Assembly (NCBI GenBank): GCA_036164085.1
Contig: JAYZJV010000001.1
Location: forward strand, 1 to 11,613
Reading direction: 5' to 3'
Origin: TMED-70 sp036164085
GTDB taxonomy: Bacteria; Chloroflexota; Dehalococcoidia; Lucifugimonadales; Lucifugimonadaceae
DNA length: 11,613 bases
Shown: positions 7,190 to 11,613 of the stretch, piece after piece
Layout: each line of letters starts with the position of its first letter
Numbering within the stretch: the first letter of the stretch is position 1
The notes under the pieces: model-generated
What the model was told of the DNA's origin: nothing
Database searches by the model: none
The model's input: the letters and a program-made list of their open reading frames with translations, nothing else
Translations under genes and position numbers: made by a program

Positions 7190-7861
7190 TTACTCTTCAA
7201 AAATAATATTTGAAATCATCAATCCTATAAGAAAAAATAATAAATCATAAGCAACAATTAGTCCAAACCAGCTTATATTTTTTATATCATTTTCTATTAT
7301 TTGATTTGTTAGTACGGATCCACCCATTAAAAGAGGTGTTACTAAAGGTATAAACAGCATAGGAGAAAGTATTTCTTTTCCTCTAACTTTTGAAAAAAGA
7401 AGATATGTGATTGTTCCTATAATACTAAATCCTATATTTATAATTATGACCAGCAATAAAAATGAAAATTCAAATAGATCATAATTCAAAATAACATTAT
7501 TGAAAATAAGAATAAAAAAACTTGAAATAGTTATAAAAATTAAATTTGAAATGAATTTTGCAATTATAATAACTTCTTTATCTATAGGAGAGGTTATTAG
7601 GAATTCTATTCCTTTGTTTTCAAACTCTTTAGACATAGATTTATTTATCCCTAAAATAATTGAAAAACTTAAAGAGATCCAAAAAATGGTTGCAAAAAAT
7701 TCTACAGAATTATTGATACTTGAGGTAGTGGCTACAACAACTAAAACAAGAACAGAATAAGAAATAATAGAAATAAAAATTTCTTTTGATTTTAATTCTT
7801 CAAATAAATCTTTAAAAACAATTAATTTAATTATCAAAAAAATTCTTGATAAATTTTTCAT
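7190..7861 (-). CDS. ccmB: Cytochrome c maturation ABC transporter permease CcmB
   Basis: This 223-residue, strongly hydrophobic protein has about six membrane helices and the CcmB pattern: an N-terminal 'FKDLFEELKSKE' amphipathic lead, 'GIEFLITSPIDKEVIIIAKF' in the first cytoplasmic loop, and 'SKVRGKEILSPMLFIPLVTPLL' before the last helices. CcmB is the membrane half of the CcmAB ABC transporter, which uses ATP to release holo-CcmE from CcmC. The start ATG overlaps the ccmA stop in an ATGA junction, as expected for two subunits of one transporter made together. Its identity rests on these motifs plus its place after ccmA and before ccmC. It is rich in Ile and Asn, in line with the AT-rich genome. 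Confidence 0.88.
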   Translation of the reverse strand: MKNLSRIFLIIKLIVFKDLFEELKSKEIFISIISYSVLVLVVVATTSSINNSVEFFATIFWISLSFSIILGINKSMSKEFENKGIEFLITSPIDKEVIIIAKFISNLIFITISSFFILIFNNVILNYDLFEFSFLLLVIIINIGFSIIGTITYLLFSKVRGKEILSPMLFIPLVTPLLMGGSVLTNQIIENDIKNISWFGLIVAYDLLFFLIGLMISNIIFEE

Positions 7862-8481
7862 AGAATTATCTCTTTGGTAGTTTTCTTATAAACAGACAAT
7901 GAATTGCTATTGTGTGAAGTATAAACAATAGTGCTTTTTTGGGATAAAAAATTCAATTTTTCGTCTAAATCTTTTTTAGAATGATTATCTAACCCATTTT
8001 CTGGTTCATCAATTAAATAAATTTCAAAACTAGGGACTAAAGATCTAAATAGATTCATTTTCTTTTTTTGACCATTTGATAATATTTGTGGGTAAGCATT
8101 TTCAAACTTATATATATCCAGAAAATTTTTATTTTTTTCGTATAATTCTTCATTATTCTTTTCTCCAATAAGTGCAAAATAAAAAATTAAATTTTTCTTT
8201 ACAGTTAGGTCTTTATAAAATATATAATCCGAAGAACAATAAGATATTCTACTTTTTGATAATGATGATTTATTTATATTTTCACCGTTGATTTTTATTT
8301 CACCAGAATCTTGTTTGTAAATTCTTGCGATTATTTTTAATAAAGTAGATTTCCCTGACCCATTATTCCCCGAAACTTTTACTACTTCTCCAACTTTTAT
8401 ATCAAATGATAGATTTTTTATTATTATCTTTTCATCGAAGGTTTTTGATAAGTTTTCTATTCTTATAAATGATTTATCCAT
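7858..8481 (-). CDS. ccmA: Cytochrome c maturation ABC transporter ATPase CcmA
   Basis: This 207-residue ABC ATPase has its motifs in order: Walker A GNNGSGKST at 38-46, signature LSNGQ at 134-138, Walker B IYLIDEP with Asp158-Glu159, D-loop NGLD at 162-165 and H-loop His190. The length and the lack of a normal Q-loop glutamine (Ser-Ser-Asp at 83-85) fit the CcmA branch of short ABC ATPases. It works with CcmB at the cytoplasmic face of the membrane to drive heme release from the CcmC-CcmE complex. It is the first gene of the minus-strand unit ccmABC-X-ccmE; transcription must begin in the 84-bp gap it shares with the divergent FAH gene. No Shine-Dalgarno sequence is seen before its ATG. No ccmF, ccmG or ccmH is present in this window. 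Confidence 0.9.
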   Translation of the reverse strand: MDKSFIRIENLSKTFDEKIIIKNLSFDIKVGEVVKVSGNNGSGKSTLLKIIARIYKQDSGEIKINGENINKSSLSKSRISYCSSDYIFYKDLTVKKNLIFYFALIGEKNNEELYEKNKNFLDIYKFENAYPQILSNGQKKKMNLFRSLVPSFEIYLIDEPENGLDNHSKKDLDEKLNFLSQKSTIVYTSHNSNSLSVYKKTTKEIIL

Positions 8482-8499
8482 AAAATTATTTCTTTTTTC

Positions 8500-8527
8500 T
8501 TGACCTTATACATTTGTAGATTACACT
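8500..8527 (+). promoter_or_regulatory. Candidate sigma70-type promoter for the FAH gene
   Basis: TTGACC (8500-8505) and TACACT (8522-8527) are separated by 16 bp in the gap between divergent ccmA and the FAH-family gene. They match the consensus at five of six and four of six positions. The expected transcription start, near 8534, would give a leader of about 45 bases before the ATG at 8578. A promoter must lie in this gap; the exact boxes are uncertain. Confidence 0.4.
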
Positions 8528-8543
8528 TATAACAACATTTGTA
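8509..8543. repeat. Pair of ACATTTGTA direct repeats (candidate operator)
   Basis: The 9-mer ACATTTGTA occurs at 8510-8518 and again at 8535-8543, 25 bp apart, within the 84-bp gap between ccmA and the FAH-family gene. With its preceding base the first copy is the dyad TACA-TT-TGTA (8509-8518), the symmetry expected for a dimeric regulator. The copies flank the probable -10/start region, so a bound protein could affect either gene. The repeat itself is certain; the regulatory role is only inference. Confidence 0.45.
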
Positions 8544-8577
8544 AAAGAAATATTTAAATCAAATAATGGAGAAAAAA

Positions 8578-9345
8578 ATGAAGTTTGCAAGATTTGAAAA
8601 TTCTGGGAATATATCTTATGGAATAGTCGATAATGGAGAGATTGTTGAAATTGATTCAAACCCAATTATAGGTTCATATAACAAAACTGGTAATTCGTAC
8701 AATGAATCTGATGTGAAAATATTATGCCCTAACCCTAATCCTTCTAAAAGTTTATGCTTAGCATTGAATTATGGGTCACATTTAGCAGATAGAGATGCTC
8801 CAAAAAGGCCAGAACCTTTTTATAAGACATCATCTGCATTAATTGGACCTGGAGATCCAATTAAAATTCATCCTGAAGCTGGATTAGTAGCTTGTGAATC
8901 AGAATTGGTAGCAATAATAGGAAAAGTTACAAAAAATGTTTCAGAAGAAGAAGCTTTGGACTATGTGTTTGGGTATACATGTGGAAACGATGTTTCAGCT
9001 AGAGAATGGCAGGGAGGAGATGATGCTGATAATCAATGGTGGAGAGCAAAATCAGCAGATACATTTGGACCTTTAGGGCCATATATAATAACTGACATTG
9101 ATCCACAAAATGTAGGGATTAAAGGATTTGTTAATGGTGTAGAAGGACAAAGTTGTCATTCTTCAGAGATGATTTTTTCTACAGCTAAGGCTATAAGCTT
9201 TATTAGTAAATATGCAACCTTGTTCCCAGGAGATATGCTTTGGACTGGAACTTCAGGTAAGACACCTCCAATTAATCCTGGAGATACAGTTAGAATAGAA
9301 ATTGAGGGTGTAGGAATTTTAGAAAATCCAGTTGAATCTGCTTAA
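8578..9345 (+). CDS. Fumarylacetoacetate hydrolase (FAH) family protein
   Basis: This 255-residue protein covers the FAH catalytic domain almost end to end, with a short N-terminal lead (MKFARF, YGIVDNGEIVEI) usual for the FAHD1/2-hydroxyhepta-2,4-diene-1,7-dioate isomerase group. Metal-binding acids expected in the family are Glu107 and Glu109 (ACESELVAIIGK) and Asp138 (GNDVSAREWQ). Further family blocks are 'ALNYGSHL', 'KSADTFGPLGPYI' and 'LFPGDMLWTGT'. It probably hydrolyses, hydrates or decarboxylates a beta-diketo or 2-keto acid in the catabolism of aromatic or other organic acids; the substrate cannot be named. ATG at 8578 is chosen because GGAG (8568-8571) sits six bases upstream. The in-frame ATG at 8566 has no such site and itself forms part of that GGAG context. 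The gene ends in a TTAA that also ends the convergent HTH gene. Confidence 0.9.
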   Translation: MKFARFENSGNISYGIVDNGEIVEIDSNPIIGSYNKTGNSYNESDVKILCPNPNPSKSLCLALNYGSHLADRDAPKRPEPFYKTSSALIGPGDPIKIHPEAGLVACESELVAIIGKVTKNVSEEEALDYVFGYTCGNDVSAREWQGGDDADNQWWRAKSADTFGPLGPYIITDIDPQNVGIKGFVNGVEGQSCHSSEMIFSTAKAISFISKYATLFPGDMLWTGTSGKTPPINPGDTVRIEIEGVGILENPVESA

Positions 9346-9551
9346 ATCAATCCAATTCGGATTGCCTTTGCAACAGCTTGTGTTCGATTAGATGAATCTA
9401 GCTTAATGCAAATAACTTGAACTTTATTTTTAATAGTTTGTTCAGCTAGATTCATTCTTTCAGCTATATCAAATGCTCTAAGACCATTTGATAGTAGTTC
9501 TAAAATTTCTACTTCTTGTTCAGTTGTTTTTATATTATCAAGGTTGTACAT
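9342..9551 (-). CDS. Stand-alone LuxR/GerE-type helix-turn-helix protein
   Basis: This 69-residue protein is almost entirely a LuxR-type DNA-binding domain: 'EVEILELLSNGLRAFDIAERMNLAEQTIKNKV' followed by 'IKLDSSNRTQAVAKAIRIGLI'. It has the usual recognition helix position and conserved 'NRTQAV' and 'GLI' ending. Such domains normally sit behind a receiver or sensor domain, which is absent here. An in-frame TGA 15 bases upstream of the ATG shows that this is not the tail of a longer reading frame. It probably binds DNA, perhaps constitutively or with a separate partner; its targets are unknown, though the nearby divergent gaps are plausible. It stands alone on the minus strand, has no clear Shine-Dalgarno sequence, and shares its stop TTAA with the FAH gene. 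Confidence 0.85.
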   Translation of the reverse strand: MYNLDNIKTTEQEVEILELLSNGLRAFDIAERMNLAEQTIKNKVQVICIKLDSSNRTQAVAKAIRIGLI

Positions 9552-9569
9552 ATTAAATATGTTTCAGTA

Positions 9570-9598
9570 GTGACACCTTTTTATTTTAGACTTAAAAT
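9570..9598 (+). promoter_or_regulatory. Candidate promoter for the CcdA-like gene
   Basis: GTGACA (9570-9575) and TAAAAT (9593-9598) are separated by exactly 17 bp. Each matches the sigma70 consensus at five of six positions. The start would fall near 9605, giving a leader of roughly 85-90 bases that contains the hairpin at 9649-9676 just before the ribosome-binding site. A run of AACTAAAA-like A-rich repeats (9609-9638) lies in the same leader. Confidence 0.5.
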
Positions 9599-9648
9599 TA
9601 TGATAGTTTAAAAAAACTAAAAACTAAAAAAACTAACTGAAAAGAACG

Positions 9649-9676
9649 ATAATTTCCCAGCTTTCTGGGAAATTAT
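9649..9676 (+). promoter_or_regulatory. 12-bp perfect hairpin in the leader of the CcdA-like gene
   Basis: ATAATTTCCCAG (9649-9660) and CTGGGAAATTAT (9665-9676) are perfect complements around a four-base loop, CTTT. On the plus strand the stem is followed by A-rich sequence and the ribosome-binding site AAGGA (9682-9686), not by a T run, so it is not a normal plus-strand terminator. No minus-strand gene reads into it. Its place only a few bases before the ribosome-binding site suggests control of translation or mRNA stability, or a protein-binding dyad. The structure is certain; its function is inferred. Confidence 0.6.
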
Positions 9677-9693
9677 AAAAAAAGGAAATAACA

Positions 9694-10548
9694 ATTTTAA
9701 ACTCAATTTCTAAAACATATCTAGCATTTTTTTTACTTTACTTATTGGTATTATTCTCAGTTGGACTTTTTTTAGATTATGAAAAAATTACTAAAATATT
9801 ATCTTTAGGTTTTGAGGCTTCTGCAAATACAAGTATTCTTTTCATCAATTTATCTTCATTTTTAAGATCAGGCATTGCATTTAGCGCTGGATTGGTTGCA
9901 GTTTTTAATCCATGTGGATTTGCACTTTTGTCTGTTTATTTGTCCTATTTTTTACAAGAAAAAGATATTGATAAATTTATATCAATTCCCAAAAAATTAT
10001 ATGAATCAACATTAATATCAACAACTGTTACTATAGGTTTTGTAATTGTTTTTTTTCTTTTTGGGCTTTTAATTTCTGGAGGATTCTATACTCTTAAATC
10101 TATTTTTTCATATGTCGGAATTTTAATATCAATAATTTTATTGGCTTATGGATTCTATGTTCTTTCTGGAGGAATGATTTATTTTTCAAAATTTAGTAAG
10201 TTGTCAAACTCGATTAATTCTTCAAACGAAAAAAGTTTAAAGTTTTATTTTTATTACGGTATTTCTTATGGACTTACTTCTTTATCTTGTTCATTACCTA
10301 TTTTTATGTCCATAGTTTTTAGTTTTTCTAATACCTCTTCTATAAATTTATTGTTTAAGGATTTTTTGCTTTTTTCTATTGGGGCTTGGATGTCTTTAAT
10401 TATTGTTTCATTAGCGTTATTTTTTATAAAAGCTTTCTTAGAAAAAATAAAAATGTTTTTTAAGATTTATAATTTTTTAGCTTCACTAATATTAATTGTT
10501 AGTGGTTCATATTTGATTTTATATTGGATGAGTGAATTTAAAATATAA
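9694..10548 (+). CDS. ccdA: CcdA/DsbD-like transmembrane thiol-disulfide carrier, probable ATT start
   Basis: This polytopic membrane protein has about seven hydrophobic segments and the two cysteines that define the CcdA/DsbD-beta family: Cys74 in 'AVFNPCGFALLSVYLSYFL' and Cys199 in 'GLTSLSCSLPIFMSI' (numbering from 9694). It should pass electrons from cytoplasmic thioredoxin to extracytoplasmic thiol proteins, keeping apocytochrome c cysteines reduced, which fits the ccm operon 1.2 kb away. Start choice: the frame is open from 9679 and contains no ATG before the conserved region. The first in-frame TTG, at 9745, would cut the first membrane helix in half and has no Shine-Dalgarno sequence. 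The ATT at 9694 lies seven bases after AAGGA (9682-9686) and restores the whole helix (LAFFLLYLLVLFSVGLFL), giving 284 residues. The ATT start is an inference; the protein family is well supported. Confidence 0.85.
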   Translation: MLNSISKTYLAFFLLYLLVLFSVGLFLDYEKITKILSLGFEASANTSILFINLSSFLRSGIAFSAGLVAVFNPCGFALLSVYLSYFLQEKDIDKFISIPKKLYESTLISTTVTIGFVIVFFLFGLLISGGFYTLKSIFSYVGILISIILLAYGFYVLSGGMIYFSKFSKLSNSINSSNEKSLKFYFYYGISYGLTSLSCSLPIFMSIVFSFSNTSSINLLFKDFLLFSIGAWMSLIIVSLALFFIKAFLEKIKMFFKIYNFLASLILIVSGSYLILYWMSEFKI

Positions 10549-10600
10549 TTTTTCATTCTCTGATTTATGAATCAAATAAGTGTGAAATTGAGACAATAAT

Positions 10601-10609
10601 TGTTATAAT
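10601..10609 (+). promoter_or_regulatory. Extended -10 promoter for rpsB
   Basis: TGT-TATAAT (10601-10609) is a perfect -10 hexamer (10604-10609) with the extended TGn motif. No good -35 box lies 16-18 bp upstream (TGTGAA at 10581-10586), which extended -10 promoters tolerate. The start would be near 10616, leaving a leader of about 40 bases before the rpsB TTG. This 106-bp gap between the CcdA-like gene and rpsB has no convincing terminator; a weak TGATT/AATCA stem at 10561-10574 lacks a T run. Confidence 0.55.
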
Positions 10610-10654
10610 AGTCTACTGGACTAACTTTTAATTAAAAAAGCATAAGGAAAAGAT

Positions 10655-11613
10655 TTGACTACAAAACATACAAAATCTGTAACAATACAAGATTTATTTG
10701 ATGCAGGATCTCATTTCGGGCACGCATCCCGAAGATGGAATCCTAAAATGACAAAATTTATTTTTACAAAAAGAAATGGATCTCACATTATAGATTTATC
10801 TAAAACTCTAGAAAAATTGGAAGAAGCATTGAGTTTCATGGAAGATACAATTTCTAACGGAGGAAAATGTTTATTTGTAGGAACTAAAAAACATGCTCAG
10901 ACTATTATACAAACAAATGCAGAAAGATCCGATTCTTACTATATAAATCAGAGATGGCTTGGAGGTTTAATGACTAACTTCAAGACTATTGAAAAAAGGT
11001 TGGATAGACTAGTCGAACTAGAAGAATCTTTTGCTAAAGGGGTGGTAATTTCTCAAACTAAAAGAGAATCCCAAAAACTTGATGCTGAAAGAGGACGATT
11101 AAATAAATTCTTTTCAGGCATCAAAGAAATGAAAGATTTGCCTTCTGTTCTTTTTGTAGTAGATATTCATAGAGAGAAAATTGCTGTTACTGAAGCAAAA
11201 ACATTAGGAATTCCAGTTGTAGGAATGGTTGACACAAATTCTAATCCTGATGAAATAGATTACCCAATACCATCAAATGACGATGGTTTAAGATCTATAC
11301 AAATAATTACTGATCTTATAACGGACTCTATTATTTCTGGTCAGGAAATAAGCAGAAAAAAACAAGAAGATCAAATGGCGGAAGAAGCCGAACTAGAAAG
11401 ACAAGAACAAGAAGCAAGAAATAAAGCTCAGGCAGAAGCTTCTAAAAGACAAACAAAAAAAGAAGAGAAAGAAGCTCCAAAAGCTGAAGTAAAAGAAGAG
11501 AAAGAAGCTCCAAAAGCTGAAGTAAAAGAAGAGAAAGAAGCTCCAAAAGCTGAAGTAAAAGAAGAGAAAGAAGCTCCAAAAGCTGAAGTAAAAGAAGAGA
11601 AAGAAGCTCCAAA
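10655..11613 (+). CDS. rpsB: Small ribosomal subunit protein S2, 3'-partial, with repetitive C-terminal extension
   Basis: The 319 complete codons visible here encode ribosomal protein S2, part of the 30S subunit and needed for S1 binding. Recognisable blocks are 'LFDAGSHFGHASRRWNPKM' near the N-terminus, 'NQRWLGGLMTNF' and 'VGMVDTNSNPDEIDYPIPSNDD'. The S2 core ends near residue 230. A charged, probably coiled-coil stretch (EDQMAEEAELERQEQEA...) and then perfect 11-residue repeats EAPKAEVKEEK follow to the window edge, with no stop. The start is TTG at 10655: AAGGA (10644-10648) lies six bases upstream, a TAA in frame at 10643 excludes any longer form, and the first ATG in frame is well inside the S2 core. 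tsf normally follows rpsB but is beyond the window. Confidence 0.95.
   Translation, partial: MTTKHTKSVTIQDLFDAGSHFGHASRRWNPKMTKFIFTKRNGSHIIDLSKTLEKLEEALSFMEDTISNGGKCLFVGTKKHAQTIIQTNAERSDSYYINQRWLGGLMTNFKTIEKRLDRLVELEESFAKGVVISQTKRESQKLDAERGRLNKFFSGIKEMKDLPSVLFVVDIHREKIAVTEAKTLGIPVVGMVDTNSNPDEIDYPIPSNDDGLRSIQIITDLITDSIISGQEISRKKQEDQMAEEAELERQEQEARNKAQAEASKRQTKKEEKEAPKAEVKEEKEAPKAEVKEEKEAPKAEVKEEKEAPKAEVKEEKEAP
11471..11613 (+). repeat. 33-bp perfect tandem repeat inside rpsB (4 full copies plus 11 bases)
   Basis: Copies lie at 11471-11503, 11504-11536, 11537-11569 and 11570-11602, with a partial fifth at 11603-11613. Each copy is identical in nucleotide sequence and encodes EAPKAEVKEEK in frame. 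Identity at synonymous positions points to recent expansion by slippage or unequal recombination. The array continues to the end of the window, so the total copy number is unknown and the window edge may be an assembly break caused by the repeat. Confidence 0.97.

Noticed and set aside
7500..7760. 86-codon plus-strand frame inside ccmB
   Set aside because: It is antisense to the ccmB membrane protein; its Lys/Ile-rich translation is the mirror of membrane-helix codons.
9342..9551. Pseudogene or truncated response regulator
   Set aside because: The reading frame is complete, bounded upstream by an in-frame stop and covers the whole HTH domain, with no receiver-like remnant visible next to it.
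9649..9676. Intrinsic terminator call for the hairpin
   Set aside because: No T run follows on the plus strand, the minus strand has only a broken T-rich stretch, and no minus-strand gene reads into it.
10561..10574. Terminator after the CcdA-like gene (TGATT/AATCA stem)
   Set aside because: The stem is only five base pairs, AT-rich, and lacks a following T run.
11471..11613. CRISPR array or mobile repeat
   Set aside because: The 33-bp units are directly adjacent without spacers and stay in the rpsB reading frame, so this is a coding tandem repeat.

Overview
The window is AT-rich, tightly packed bacterial DNA. It has ten apparently complete protein genes, an eleventh (rpsB) that runs off the right edge, and one short stand-alone regulator. 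No gap between genes reaches 160 bases, neighbouring genes overlap repeatedly, and two convergent pairs share a single TTAA as both stop codons. This density, with strong A/T-ending codon use and lysine/isoleucine/asparagine-rich proteins, suggests a streamlined, probably free-living (marine-type) bacterium. The gene set is aerobic or respiratory: 2-oxoacid:ferredoxin oxidoreductase, cytochrome c maturation and FAH/SDR catabolism. A low-GC Chloroflexota (SAR202-like) or a low-GC actinobacterial relative would fit, but the phylum is an inference and is not settled here. No tRNA, rRNA, CRISPR array or insertion sequence was seen.

Layout. Bases 14-1810 (+) encode a tandem-duplicated short-chain dehydrogenase resembling the dehydrogenase half of MFE-2 beta-oxidation enzymes. 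Bases 1785-2799 (-) hold an overlapping pair, a GNAT acetyltransferase and a Nudix hydrolase. A divergent 153-bp gap leads to korA-korB (+, 2953-5534), a CoA-dependent 2-oxoacid:ferredoxin oxidoreductase with a fused gamma-alpha subunit. Running towards it on the minus strand (8481-5531) is a cytochrome c maturation operon, ccmA-ccmB-ccmC-X-ccmE. X is an unrecognised secreted, membrane-anchored protein in the place where ccmD usually sits. Divergent from ccmA is an FAH-family hydrolase/hydratase gene (8578-9345, +), which meets a 69-residue LuxR-type HTH protein (-) tail to tail. Then come a CcdA/DsbD-like thiol-redox membrane protein (about 9694-10548, +) and rpsB (10655 to the edge, +). The rpsB reading frame ends in perfect 33-bp tandem repeats.

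How the genes fit together. CcmAB with CcmC and CcmE would export and chaperone heme outside the cytoplasmic membrane. The CcdA-like protein would carry reducing equivalents across the membrane to keep apocytochrome cysteines reduced. CcmE has the Cys-type (CxxxY) heme-binding motif instead of His-type (HxxxY), which points to the variant 'System I*' pathway. KorAB would feed electrons from 2-oxoacids to ferredoxin and link to the TCA cycle. The SDR and FAH proteins are probably catabolic (acyl-CoA or organic acid breakdown).

The most interesting points are the Cys-type ccm operon with its unknown CcmD-position protein, a likely AUU start plus leader hairpin on the CcdA-like gene, the shared TTAA stops, the tandem SDR, and the repeat expansion in ribosomal protein S2.
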